A stretch of DNA of 64,000 bases. Origin: Takifugu bimaculatus. Its lineage: Eukaryota; Chordata; Actinopteri; Tetraodontiformes; Tetraodontidae. Below, one piece after another: positions 48,230 through 59,984 of the stretch; positions within the stretch are counted from its first letter, which is position 1; every line of letters begins with the position of its first letter. A program made the translations under genes and the position numbers. Below the pieces are notes generated by a model. The model ran no database searches. It had not been told where the DNA came from and saw only the letters and a list, made by a program, of their open reading frames with translations. Location of the stretch: positions 7,426,630 to 7,490,629 of the forward strand of contig CP034983.1 in NCBI GenBank assembly GCA_004026145.2, written 5' to 3'.

Positions 48230-50740
48230 GATGGAGTGTTACTATGGGAGTAACCCCAGCAAGAGAGGGTACATGCAGAGGATGTGGGAGAAATGGGTGC
48301 TTCGAAACCCCACATCCTCACTGACTAAGAAGCAGCTCTTAGCTCAGTGTTCAAATATCCACAAAAAGAAGCTGCTATCACAGCTAGAGACTGACAAGGC
48401 ACGGTGGTGTGCCTCACCCATGGTACGATTATGCAGAGCCAGGACGCCAGATCAGTGTGGGGGTGATTTCATCATCACCCCCCAATATCGAGATTGGGTA
48501 CAAAGCCCCAATGACAGACAGAATCGGGACAAGGGCAGCTGACCTGAGAGAGAGAATCATGAAGTCCTGGGGGAACTCAACTACCTCCCTAAAGTACAAG
48601 ATGAATCTCTACTGGAGGACATGAACACTGTCAACCATCCCTACCACTACCATCACTGAGACCAATCAGATGATGTACGCAGCGGCAACAGTAATTGTAC
48701 AGATGCTTGGCTATAAGATGAAGAGCATGAATAGCCATAAGGAGCAAATGGCCCCATGGAGGAGAAGGCTCAAATCATGGCAACACTGAGAAAAGCCAGC
48801 CTCCTAACAGAGCTGAGTAGAGGCGTGAATCCAAGGACAGAGCGGCCCAAGAAGTACAACAAACTGTCCATACCTGAGGCACTGGAGACTGCTAAGCAAA
48901 GGCTCACAGCCCCGGCTACCTGACTAAAGAGGTACACAAGAGAAGTAGAGGGAAGGAGGATAAACAGGGTGTTCTCCACCAACCTGGCAAAGGTCTACTC
49001 TCAATGGCAGGGCAACAAGATGACAACAGACCCCCCCAGGGCTGAGATGGAACAATACTGGAAGAGTATCTGGGAGAAAGAGGCAACGCACAACACTACT
49101 GCCCAATGGCTGCAAGACCTACAGACTGAACACAGCCAACTCCCAGAACAAGACCCAGTAGTCATTACCTTAGAAGACATCCAAACAAGAGTGTCCAAAA
49201 TGAAGAGCTGGGCCCGATAAGATCCACGCCTACTGGCTTAAGAAGCTGACTGCCCTCCATGAACACCTGGCAGCACAGATGAACCAGCTGCTAACATCAG
49301 GGGACCACCCAGAGTGGCTAACCCAAGGCCGGACAGTCCTCATAATTAAGGACCCCCAGAAGGGCACAATTCTGTCCAACTACCGGCCTATAACCTGCCT
49401 CAGCACCACATGGAAGCTCCTATCAGGCATCATAGCAGCTAAGATCAGCAGGCACATGGATCAACACATGAGCAGAGCACGGAAAGGCATAAGGAACGAC
49501 ACTAGAGGTGCCAAACACCAGCTACTGGTCGACAGGGCAATCGCCCAGGACTGTAGGTCGCGGCACACCAACCTGTGCACTGCCTGGATTGATTACAAGA
49601 AAGCCTATGACTCAATGCCTCACACATGGATACTGGAGTGCCTAAAGCTGTATAACATCAACAGGACACTAAGAGAGTTCATCCAGAACTCGATGAAGCT
49701 GTGGAACACGACTCTGGAGGCCAACTCAAAGCCAATATGCGCAGGTGAGCATCAGATGTGGCATATATCAAGGAGATGCTCTTTCCCCCCTGCTGTTCTG
49801 CATAGGCCTAAACCCCCTCAGCCAGATCATCACCAAGAGTGGCTATGGGTACCAGTTCTGAAGTGGAACAACCATCAGCCACCTCCTCTACATGGATGAC
49901 ATCAAGCTGTATGCCAAGAACGAGTGTGACATCGACTCTCTGATTCACCTAACTAGGATTTACAGCAAGGACATCGGGATGTCATTCGGGCTAGACAAAT
50001 GTGGGCGGATGACATCTAGAAGAGTAAAGGTGATCACAACGGCTGGGGTTGAACTACCTGAAGGGAACATCACAGATGTGCAGGACAGTTACAAATACCT
50101 GGGGATCCTACAGGCAAATGGTAACCATGAGGAGGCAGCTAGGAGGTCAGCCACAGCCAAATACCTACAGAGGTTAAGGCAGGTCCTGAAAAGTCAGCTG
50201 AATGGTAAGCATAAAATCCAGGCCATAAACACCTACTCCCTGCCAGTAATCAGATACCCTGCTGGCATAATACCCTGGCCACTGGAAGAGATACAAGCCA
50301 CTGACATCAAGACAAGGAAGCTCCTCACCATGCACGGAGGGTTTCACCCTAAGTCCAGTGTCCTCAGGCTGTACACAAAGCGAAAGGAAGGGGGCCGAGG
50401 ACTAGTAAGTGTCCAAACTACTGTCCAGGAGGAAACAACAAGCCTCCGAAAGTACATCAAGAAGATGGCCCCCACTGACCCACTGCTGAGTGAATGCCTC
50501 AGGCAACAAAAGCCCACCAAGGAGGAGGAACCTGAGGGGCTATCATGGAAGGTCAAGCCCATGCATGGAATGTACCACTGACAAATTGAGGACGTGGCTG
50601 ATATCGAGAAAACATACCAGTGGCTGGAAAAGGCCGGACTGAAAGACAGCACAGAGGCACTACTCATGGCTGCACAAGCACAGGCCCTGAGCACCAGAGC
50701 AATAGAGGCCAGGGTCTACCATACCAGACAAGACCCCAGG

Positions 50741-50794
50741 TGCAGACTGTGTGGAGATGCCCCTGAGACAGTCCAGCACATCACAGCAGGGTGC
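50741..50794 (+). other. CCHC zinc motif of the R4-like LINE
   Basis: Codons spell C-x2-C-x8-H-x4-C (Cys at 50,741 and 50,750, His at 50,777, Cys at 50,792). In R4/R2-type elements this knuckle sits between the reverse transcriptase and the endonuclease and helps bind target DNA or RNA. All four ligands are intact in this copy. Confidence 0.85.
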
Positions 50795-50974
50795 AAGATG
50801 CTAGCAGACAAGGCATACATGGAGCGGCATAACCAGGTGGCTGGCATAGTGTACAGGAACATCTGCACTGAGTATGGACTGGAGGTCCCAGGGTCCAGGT
50901 GGGAGACACCCCCGAAAATGCTGGAGAACAAGCAGGCCAAGATCTTGTGGGACTTCCAGACCCAGACTGACAAG

Positions 50975-51150
50975 ATGGTGGTGGCCAACCAGCCTTACAT
51001 AGTGGTGGTGGATAAACGGATAAACACCGGAAGACAGTGGTGGTGATAGATGTAGCAATCCCGAGTGATAGCAACATCAGAAATAAGGAACACGGGAAGC
51101 TGGAGAAGTACCAAGGGCTGAAGGAGGAGATGGAGAGAATGTGGGGCATG
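50975..51150 (+). other. restriction-like endonuclease core, catalytic Asp lost, frameshifted
   Basis: The region reads NQPYIVVVDK (from 50,987) and, after a frameshift, VIDVAIPSDSNI...KE. Families of this type have PD followed by a downstream D and K (PD-(D/E)xK fold). Here the PD is PY (TAC at 50,996-50,998), a single G-to-T change from GAC. An apparent small duplication around GATAAAC (51,010-51,025) goes with the frameshift. Cleavage of target DNA by this copy should be abolished. Confidence 0.75.
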
Positions 51151-51372
51151 AAGGCAACAGTGGTTTCAGTAGTGATTGGGACACTAGGGGCAGTAACACC
51201 CAACCTGAGGAGATGGCGCCAACAGATACCAGGAATCACATCAGAGATCTCTGTCCAGAAAAGTGCAGTCCTAGGAACAGCTAAGATCCTGCGCAGAATC
51301 CTCAGACTCCCAGAGTACTTGAGTGTGAAGGAAGGAGGCACCGCCCAGGAGGGCGAGGAAAAAAAAAAAAAA

Positions 51373-51800
51373 ATCAAATCAAATCAATCTTTATTTATAT
51401 AGCGTCTTATACAATCAAAATTGTTTCAAGGCGCTTTCCAGAATCCCAGGGCCTGACCCCAGACAAGCAACAGTGGCAAGGAAAAACTCCCCTTTAACAG
51501 GAAGAAACCTTGAGCAGGACCAGGCTCATGTAGGGGACCCTCCTGCTGATTGCCGACTGGGTAAAGAGAGAAGAGAAGGGGGAGGACAGGTAGAGGATAG
51601 AATAGGTAGGAGAGGAGAGGAGAGGGGTAGAGGAGAGGAGAGGGGTAGAGGAGAGGAGAAGTAGAGTGAAGGGGAGGTAGAGGAGAGGAGAAGGAGGAGG
51701 AGAAGAAGGGAGAGGAGAGGGAGATGAAAAGGAGAGGGAGAGGAGAGGAGAGGAGAGGAGAGGAGAGGAGAGGAGAGGAGAGGGAGAGGAGAGGCACAGA
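51373..51800 (-). mobile_element. L2-type LINE 3' UTR and tail, minus strand
   Basis: Reading the minus strand from 51,800 down: a CTCCT-rich tract, then GGTCCCCTACATGAGCCTGG, the GTTAAAGGGGAGTTTTTCC block, GGAAAGCGCCTTGAAAC, GCTATATAAATAAAG, and the terminal (TTTGA)n units at 51,373-51,388. This is the most complete copy of the young tail subfamily in the window. The three overlapping minus-strand frames of 106-160 codons rich in Ser, Pro and Leu are translations of the CT tract. Confidence 0.8.
51600..51795. repeat. AGAGG/GGAGA-type purine-rich simple repeat
   Basis: This is a mixed array of GAGGAGAG, GGAGGTAG and pure AGGAG units, with the purest part at 51,740-51,780. It occupies the same place in the L2 3' UTR as the (CCTCT)n array at 18.8 kb. 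Confidence 0.9.
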
Positions 51801-54800
51801 GCATAGAAACACACACAAAAATACGATATACAATCACTTCAGCGGGGCCGGAGGTCATTATGCAGCTCCGAAGGCGGCGATACCTGTAAATATATATATA
51901 CACACACATACCACATACATACATAAATACACAATTAGAAGCACGTGATTTTAGATTTAGATTTAATGTTGCTAATGAACACATGGCGCCATCATGTTCT
52001 GCACTCACTTATTTAAATAGATGACACAGTTTTTGGGCACTTTGTCTTACAAATGGGTTGGTAACTTTTTTCTCCATTTGTTTTTTGTGGTTTGTGAAAG
52101 AAATGCATCATTTTTCATGGAACGAAAAGGGAATTTTTTTGGCGGCTTAGCATATTCGATTGTCCGACACAGGGCCCATTGAAATCAGGATGAATTCCAT
52201 CTATAGTTAAGCCAGTCGCATTTTTATCTTTATACAATTATGAATGGGCTGTTGCAAACAAACACCCCTTCTCTGTTCATGCATAATTCTGTCATGCGGT
52301 AGAAGGTAAACATGTTTTGCCCTGAATATCATCCAATCTTTAGCAAGTCTCCATCTATCGGTGGACTTTTGAGTCCTTGATGTGGAGAAACAGAACAATC
52401 AAACTGCTGCATGGGATTCCACTGGGATCTAAAATTAACATTACAAACAGTACATCAACAAACCTCCTATGGCCTCAGTGGAACTAAAAGAAAATAGGAG
52501 GATATAAAAAAGAGAAAACTAGTTTGTACCTTTGGGCTTTATGCTAATTTGAGTGATCTGACTGCTATCTGATTTGAAAGTACATGCTGAAAGTGAATAA
52601 AGATGATGTGCTGGAATCTGAGACAATGTGAGAATGTGACTCAGGCTGAAACAGAGACCTGATACGGACTCTAATTATCATAAGCCATATGCCTGCAGCC
52701 TGTGGAGCTGCTGCAAGGTAAAGAACGAGGATGACAAACAACACCTCAAACACGAGAGCTACCAATACCACCCCCTCATGTTTCTTCTTTCTCATGAAAA
52801 CAAGACAGGGTGCCAACCGAATTAGCATCAGCCAGCTGATACATTTGTAATCTATTCTGAGCATGGCAAACAATACAAATTGGATTTCTAATTTATCATG
52901 ACTCATTTATCCAACATGACCATAGAAACAGCTTTAATATGTGGCAACTTCCAGAATTCCCATCATCTGCAGGCCTCAGCAGAGCCAGTGTGTCAGTTTA
53001 ACAAAATGACTTTCACACATTTCATTTTTTCCACAAATGTGGGTCACTTTTATCCAAATGTGCCCAAACATGCCAAGACTGTGTCTGGAGGAGCTCATTA
53101 TTGAAAACACCCTTAGCCATTGATTTGCCACATTCATTATTTGATAGCCACTCCATTCCACACCCAGAACATGAAACGATAAATCTACTCCTGAAGCAAG
53201 TCCATGCATAATAGAGCGCAGCAGGAAATTAAAGACAAAGACAATGCTAGCACAATCAGAGCCTTCACTCTTTCCCTTATCTAATACACTCCAGCAACAA
53301 TTAATGATATTGTTTTTCCTTCGCTTGACTATTTTCCCAGTTTGAGATAACCTCGAGATGCCAAACATGTTGATAAATTGCCTGTAAACTCCCATTTGCT
53401 GAAATAACAGCAATGCTCACGTGTCTGTGTGCATCCTTATCACAGAATAATCATTATCATGTAGGGATCAGGATGTTGGTCAGTGCTGGCGAGAGATCTA
53501 TGTTCATTCATTTTCTCTTAAGACTGAAGCCAGATTACATGTTATTTCCAGCAGCACTGGTGCAGGAATCTAACTTTTTTACTATCCAGGGTCAGGATAA
53601 ATCTGACCAAAAAGGTCTTAAATGACATTACTGCAAGTCCAAGTGACACAAATGGACTCAGCTTTGAAAAAAGTTGATACGTTAGATCATCCAAAACTCA
53701 GAGGTATCAGTCACACTGCTTTAATTCATTTATTGATCATCATATCAGATAGCTGATTCATCATTGACATAAAGAAACAGCAACTACACCTTAAAGTCAG
53801 ACAGAAAAAACACATAAGGATCTTTGTATTTATGTTTCCTTTCTGATTGTAGAGAAGTTGAGGCTGTGCTTTATGAAAATCACTGAAGCAAATGCTAACT
53901 AGTGTCACACAGTTCGCCTTTTTAAAATGCTTCCAAGACATGTAGACAAGGGCACGGTGGCCAGAAAAGGAGTAGGTTATTTCAGGACACAGACATTCTA
54001 CATCCGGCAGCGTGGAAGAGCATTCGTCCTTCCAAACAGAGTTTTCAAGACAACATCCGTCAGTTTGGATTTTTTTGTTAATTAATTTTTATTTTGCCAT
54101 TATTTTAAGTAGTTTTTCAGCGGTAATTTGGATCGAATACCATTGTCTTTTCCATAGAATAGTAATAACCACTCAGCATGATTGGGTGGCTCTGTTTCAT
54201 GCCATCTTACTGTAATTGCTCTCTTCACTGCTATAAATAAAATGCCTAATAAATGCATCTTTTTCCTACTGTAAATCATAACTAGTTTCACCCCACAAAT
54301 TGTGATCAGTGGCTCTCTTGCAAGGTCAGTGACTAACACTTTATCTAGACTAGTGAAAATAGGATTCTGTCTGATATGTAAGAGTAGCTTGAGCTAAAAT
54401 GATTAGGTCTCGTTTGTTCACTCCCCCTCCAGCAGGAGAAGAGCTGAAGACTCTTTTTGGTCTTCCACTGCACTGATACTTTCCACAATTTTGTGTTATA
54501 AATGTAAAGACATGAGGAGTTTTAGCGACCCTTTTAAATCTGTTTCCTGTTGTAGCTCTTTTCTCCATATCTCAATCATGATAGGAAGAGTTTGTTGAAA
54601 TTGAATTTAAAAAAAAAAAACAAAAACAAATAAGAGTTGGTAACAGTCTTCAATCTAAATTTTTATGAAACTGTTCCACAAAATCCACAACATCTCATCT
54701 GCAAATACAAGAAAAAGTCTGTACTTGGTGTTTTAAAATTGTTCATACATATGTCCAAATAACTGGTGTCCATAATTGTCATGTCACTCTTTGATTTCTT

Positions 54801-54851
54801 TGTCCAAATCTTAAGGATAAAAATGATTTCCAAGTTAAGTTTTCTGTGTCA
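51801..54851. other. unique sequence, no gene recognised
   Basis: After a short (TA)n(CA)n run (51,890-51,908) this is ordinary AT-rich DNA. Frames such as 52,976-53,413 on the minus strand (145 codons) resemble nothing I know. Confidence 0.5.
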
Positions 54852-54916
54852 ACTGGACTGTGTTTCTTCTCTTGAAGACGTTTCGCCTTCTATCCAGAAG
54901 GCTTCTTCAGTTCATT
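54852..54916 (-). repeat. dispersed hammerhead-like motif fragment
   Basis: On the minus strand the order is CTGAAGA, then GCCTTCT-loop-AGAAGGC (7-bp perfect stem, 54,885-54,902), then GAAAC and GTC. It resembles a motif very common in fish genomes, usually with a GCCTCTC/GAGAGGC stem as I remember it. The core order CUGANGA-stem-GAAA matches the hammerhead ribozyme, apart from one extra A before the stem. It abuts the truncated left end of Rex3. Confidence 0.45.
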
Positions 54917-54959
54917 TCACTGAACATTTCCCACCAATGCGCCTTCCAGTGAGGAAGCA

Positions 54960-56411
54960 GGGCCTGGGGATCTGGGGACAGGCTCTCGTATCTCCGGGGC
55001 TGAAGTTGCCAAGGTAGTCAAAAAACTCTTTGGCGGCAAGGCATCGGGGGTGGATGAGATCCGCCTGAAGTTCCTTAAGGCTCCGGATGTTGTGTGGCTG
55101 TCGTGGTTGACTCGACTCTGCAACATCGCGTGGACATCGGGAGCGGTGCAGCTGGATTGGCAGACCAGGGTGGTAGTCCCTCTTTTTAAGAAGGGGGAAC
55201 GGAGGGTGTGTTTCAACTATAGGGGGGTCACACTCCTCAGCCTCCTTGGTAAGGTCTATTCAGGGGTACTGGAGAGGAGGGTCCGTTGGGTAGTTGAACC
55301 TCGGATTCAGGAGGAGCAATGTGGTTTTTTGTCCTGGGTCCCCCTACATGAGCCTGGTCCTGCTCAAGGTTTCTTCCTGTTAAAGGGGAGTTTTTCCTTG
55401 CCACTGTTGCTTGTCTGGGGTTAGGCTCTGGGATTCTGGAAAGCGCCTTATAATAATTTTGATAGTAAAAGATGCTATATAAATAAAGATTGATTTGATT
55501 TGATTTGGTGTGGAACGGTGGAGCAGCTCTACACCCTCAGCAGGGTCTTCGGGGGTGCATGGGAGTTTGCCCAACCAGTCCACATATGTTTTGTGGACTT
55601 GGAGAAGGCATTCGACCGTGTCCCTCGGGGGGTCCTGTGAGGGGTCCTCCGAGAGTATGGGGTGTCAGGGCCCGCTGATATGGGTCATCCGCTCCCTGTA
55701 CGATCGGTGTCAGAGTTTGGTCTGCATTGCTGGCAGTAAGTCGAACTTGTTTCCAGTGAGGGTTGCTCTCCGCCGGGGCTGTGCCTTCTCCAAGTCAAAG
55801 AGGAGATCCTGCCCCAAGTACCTCGGGGTCTTGTTCACGTGTGAGGGAAGAATGAAGCAGGAGATCGACAGGCGGATTGGTGCGGCGTCCGCAGTAATGC
55901 AGACTCTGCACCGGTCTGTTGTGGTGAAGAGAGATCTGAGCCAAAAGGCGAAGCTCTCGATTTATCCAGTTTGATCTTTGTCCCTACCCTCACCTATGGT
56001 CATGAGCTTTGGGTAATGACCGAAAGAACAAGATCACAGGTACAAGTGGCTGAAATGAGCTTCCTCCGTAGGGTGGCTGGGCTCTCCCTTAGAGATAGGG
56101 TGAGAGGCTCTGTCATCCAGGAGGAGCCCGGAGTAGAGCTGCTGCTCCTCCGCGTTGAGAGGAGCCAGATGAGGTGGCTTGGGCATCTAGTTAGGATGCC
56201 CCCTGGACACCTCCATGGTGAGGTGTTCAGGGCATATCCCTCTGGTAAGAGGTCCCCAGGAAGACCCAGGAGACGTTGGAGAGACTATGTCTCTCAACTG
56301 GTCTGGGAACGCATGGGGTTCCCCCTGGACGAGCTGGAAGAAGTAGCTGGGGAGAGGGAAGTCTGGGCCTATGTGCTTAGGCTGCTGCCCCCACGACCCG
56401 ACCCCAGATAA
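54960..56411 (+). pseudogene. Rex3 reverse transcriptase, broken
   Basis: Recognisable in order: KLFGGKASGVDEI (from about 55,027), WQTRVVVPLFKKGE, NYRGVTLLSLLGKV and EEQCGF, then the insertion, then CFVDLEKAFDRVP (about 55,587-55,625, motif A Asp present). A stop lies at about 55,637-55,639, and SLYDRCQSLVCIAGSKSNLFPV follows. The QGC-type motif is damaged and then a deletion has removed the stretch that should hold the FADD box. Coding resumes at KYLGVLFTCEGRM, shifts frame near 55,970, and continues through PTLTYGHELWVMTERTRS to LLRLLPPRPDP. The copy is inactive. Confidence 0.85.
55337..55507 (+). mobile_element. L2-type LINE tail nested in Rex3
   Basis: The Rex3 sequence coding EEQCGF is interrupted after TGTCCTGG by CCCCCTACATGAGCCTGG. 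The L2 tail module follows and ends with AAAGATTGATTTGATTTGATTT. Rex3 then resumes with GTGGAACGGTGGAGCAGC. This is a 5'-truncated, plus-oriented copy of the same subfamily as those at 51.4 and 61.8 kb, and it must be younger than the Rex3 insertion. The 124-codon frame at 55,050-55,424 runs from Rex3 into this insert. Confidence 0.88.
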
Positions 56412-56440
56412 GCGGTAGAGGATGGATGGATGGATTCTAG

Positions 56441-59400
56441 ACTATAGGCAAAGAGAAGCAGTGATAGTAAGTCTTCCAGCCTCCATCCCCTTCCCATCTA
56501 AATGTTTGTCATTACCAGTTAACTGGTGCTTGTGGGGAAAACATAAAATCAGGACGACCAGACGACAGTAAAATTATTTTTTCAGTAGATGTAATACACC
56601 TCGTTGCCTTACAAATCAGATACTTAAAAAAAAAGTCCATCAAAATCCACAGGAAGAAAGCACTCTGCCTGTAAATTGTTATCGGCCTGGTGAAATGTCA
56701 GCAATTAAAAGGCAAACTGTCAAATTTCTTTCCTACTTGATAATAACACACACAGAACGTCAGCTTGGTTTTGTTGTTTTCGGAGCACAGCGCGAGCGTA
56801 TTCGGTGACAGTTTGCCGCTACCACAGCAGGCTTCTCGTGGCAAAGGTCATGACGTTCAGTGAAGTGCTTATTCACGGCATTTATCCTTTTTACTGTCAG
56901 TTAGGATCACATATTCACAAAGCCATGATAGGTTATCCATACCCATTAAGAGAAGACACAGAGATGACAGACAACAAAGGACGGCGCTGTCTGAATGGTG
57001 AGTGGGAACGTGTTTACGGAAATAAAGAGGGGAAAAAAGGGAAGGATGGGGATTCAGAAAATGACAGCAAGAGAATTGAGGCTGAGCAGAAGGATTTGTC
57101 TTACATTTCCCTGATCTTGCCCCAGAGCCCTCGGTTTTCCCGTCCTCAGTGGAGAGGATTGCTTTTCCATTTATTTCATTTTTATTTCGGTCTTGTGACG
57201 GTTATTTATACAGCGGCTGGTGCTGCTGTTGGTGTCTGAGAGGGAAGCCGTGAAGAGCATCACATTAACTGTATTGACATAAACAGCTCGCTGGCTGTTT
57301 TGCTTCTGCCTTTGATGAGGGTTTAAGCAGGAAGCCATTGAGAGACTTATGGAGAAACATTCTCATGGGATCAATAGATTACAGGCCCAACTAATCTTGG
57401 TGCACTAGATGGCAGAAGTCGTAAGGAAAAATGACAGCCATATGAGTAAGACATGGCGTGCCATCACTGCTGTGTCATTAAACTGTAGCTGTTCACTCTA
57501 ATATGGGTCATGAACCCAGAACTCACATAATATTGTATGTTTTCAGCATCTTGACAGTCTATGAGATTGTCGCCTTGGATGAAAACCACAGTGTTTGTCT
57601 TCTCTACATCATTATTTTCACTTTTCTTGGATCTGCAATTATCTTCTAAACTCCGGGGACATGGATGCTGTCAGGATTTGGTGTTCGGCAAATGGTAAAT
57701 GCTGGCATATTCCCGTTTGGCCACCACCCCGTTAAAGGTACTTTTATTTGAAGTGAATATCAGTAGGTACAATTCTCTGCTGGGAAATTATTGAATGGTG
57801 AATACTGTCACTGATTTTTAGATATTTTCTACTTCCTTGATTGAACCGCTGACAAACACTTTACCTGAGCTTTTCCTTTTTAGCCATTTTAGACATTACA
57901 TCCACATTATTCATCATGATTAAAAGAAAAACAAATGAACATCATACCTACCTTCTAAACAGTTTAAATCAAATCTATGAACTCTGGACTACCTGTTCCT
58001 TTGACAACAGTTTAGCGATAGCACCAAGGTAAGGTACCCAGGATTGGCACCCAATTAGACCTCTCTGAGGGGAGTGGACCCCTGCACCATTAATCATGCC
58101 ATTTCAATTAAAGCCATCTAAGAAATGATTAAATAATCAGCTGCGGGGTAATGGAACCATATATCCTTGTTAAAGGAGGACGTTGGTCATCAACTTGGGA
58201 ATGTCTGGCCAGTACCAGATGTCACACAGCAATGCCAACAAGTAAGACAGATGACAGAAAGGGGAGGAGGCGGGAGAGAGATGAGAAACAAAGAAAAAGT
58301 GGAATGCTCATTAGGCCATGACTGAATATAAATTAGAATTTCTCCATGATTTTCCTCAGAATGCTGATGGTCTGGTTTGGAAGTGTCACTACTGTGCGCA
58401 GCCATGGCTGAAGCTATCTAAGGAGGCCTGTCTCGCCTGTGTGCAGGCACCCAGTGCCACCAAATGCATCTTTTTGGGATGTTGTAATATCTGTGATGCA
58501 GACTAGATCTCTGTCAGCCTGTTAAACACTGTAGCATTACAGGACACAGACACTGAGCGGGACAGGAAGTCCACACAATAAGACAGATTAAGCTGCTTAA
58601 AAGGTATTAAATGTTTTTACATTAGTCCTCTGAACTTAATTCTGGATATATTTCTAGAAATGAATCTTTGGAAGGGTGACACATGATGCTCATATTGTCA
58701 TGAGGTAATCTTCTGGTCCAGACTAGTCTTCAGACACAGACACTTAGGTTAAATAACCATCATTATCAAAGCTGGTGGCTGCAGAACGGAGGTGACCCCG
58801 GACAGCTTTCCATCTCGCAGCTCTGTACAGCTGCAAATTAATGGTTAATTGATGTCACAGGGGGCTGCTGATCAAAGCTTTCTAACCGGCGCCCTCCTTA
58901 AGATGGATCCTCTGCTATTCTATTAGCAAGGCAGGCATGTCAGTTGGAGGTGGCTTGGCTGGCGTCTCCAAAAAGACACCTCCTACCGTTATCCATGCAC
59001 ACCACCCTGCCCTCCACCCCCCATCATAATTAGCCCCTGACACACACGCAAACACGCACACACACATTCTGCCTCCATATCTGCAGCTTAAAGTGCTGCT
59101 GTTCTGACAGCCATCAGCAGAAATAGAGGCAAATCTTATTTACTTCACTCCATTTTCAATTTTTGTATCCCCCCTCCCCAACCACCACTACAGCACACAT
59201 CCTTTCATGGACTCTCGTCCCGCTGTTGTCTCTTTACTTCATCCAGATTTTCCCTCAGCAGTTAAAGGGAGAGAGGCCGTCAGGTTGTTCAACTGTCTCA
59301 AGTGAGGTTCCCAGTCTGTCCAACACTGCAGAATTGATTTCAGTGCTAATCTAATATCTACAGTTATTCAGCATTCAGAATTCTGCCTATGGTCTTAGTG

Positions 59401-59984
59401 GGTCATATTTAGGACTTTATTCCCAATTACATTGCAGCAAGAGTTCAAGCCTTTGGTGTAAATTTGCGGTGAGTCTTCCTGTACATGAAGCCTTCACAAA
59501 AGTGTTGTGGGTAAAAGGACACATGAAGTGAAGGCAATGGCAGCGTTGCTGCCTGAAAACTGTTAAATCCTCCTCTAACACCTCCCCACAACTCTACCCA
59601 TGCAGCTACCTTGGGCTGACTTAGAAAGATGTATGGTTGTCACGCCACGCCAAACAGCTGAAGCAGTTACAACAGTATGGATTCGTAAAGCTGTAATATT
59701 GTAAGTTTGGCAGGCAGCCTGCAATAATTAGTGTTGCCTTGGGTCTGAGTTACTGTTTGCTGGCCTCACAGAACATTTCCTCTCAGGCTCTTTGGCTGTC
59801 AATTAACTCACATATACACAAGTGATCCTGTGTGCACCCTGAGCTATAATCTCATTACAGGTTGGAATGTACAAAACTCATTTCTGTGCATTCCCAACTG
59901 GTTCTCTTATTGACTTATCTGCAATATTTCACATGCACAGATTTGTCTCAGATTGCAGCTTGATTCTTGTGAAACATTTTAAGT
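56441..59984. other. unique sequence, no gene recognised
   Basis: The 144-codon plus-strand frame at 56,805-57,239 is unfamiliar, with a charged middle and hydrophobic end. I see no splice or domain support. CA-rich sequence lies at 59,038-59,066. No known element was recognised. Confidence 0.45.

Larger units (their letters stand above)
48222..51360 (+). pseudogene. broken R4/Rex6-like polyprotein (RT plus restriction-like endonuclease)
   Basis: The reading frame is split. The N-terminal part (48,222-48,542, then 48,409-48,624 in another frame) contains GYMQRMWEKWV. The reverse transcriptase then follows: NYRPITCLST at 49,378-49,407, AWIDYKKAYD from 49,581 with the motif A Asp, IYQGDALSPLLFC near 49,763, and YMDD at 49,889-49,900. 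The rest is one frame (49,892-51,046) except for a stop at 50,579-50,581. Other breaks are a stop at 49,218-49,220 with frame loss, a frameshift near 49,740, a stop at 49,859-49,861 and a frameshift near 51,020. A full-length enzyme cannot be made. Confidence 0.85.
48205..51372 (+). mobile_element. near full-length R4/Dong/Rex6-like non-LTR retrotransposon (LINE), dead copy
   Basis: About 3.17 kb with the layout of R4-clade LINEs: N-terminal region, reverse transcriptase, CCHC zinc motif, and a C-terminal restriction-like endonuclease in place of an N-terminal apurinic endonuclease. It ends in an A run at about 51,360-51,373. The 5' end abuts a TA/GA repeat, which fits the known habit of some R4-clade elements (Dong) of inserting in simple repeats. 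The 3' end abuts an inverted L2 tail. The family call is firm. The name Rex6 is the likely teleost match, but I could not check it. Confidence 0.85.
54917..56440 (+). mobile_element. 5'-truncated Rex3 (RTE-clade) LINE with nested insertion
   Basis: Begins within the region upstream of the reverse transcriptase and ends with the RTE-type short tandem tail GGATGGATGGATGGATT (56,424-56,440). TTGGCAGACCAGGGTGGTAG (55,158-55,177) matches a stretch widely used to detect Rex3 in fishes, as I recall it. The endonuclease half is missing. An L2 tail is inserted at 55,337-55,507, and an internal deletion lies near 55,792. Confidence 0.85.

Noticed and set aside
47857..48321. 154-codon minus-strand frame with Ser-Leu and Tyr-Ile repeats
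   Set aside because: The repeats are translations of the GA and TA microsatellites at the LINE 5' edge.
51426..52008. Three overlapping minus-strand frames rich in Ser, Pro and Leu
   Set aside because: They are produced by the CT-rich simple repeat in the L2 3' UTR.
56805..57239. 144-codon open frame with a charged middle and hydrophobic end
   Set aside because: No homology recognised and no promoter, splice or conservation evidence. It starts within unique DNA just after Rex3.
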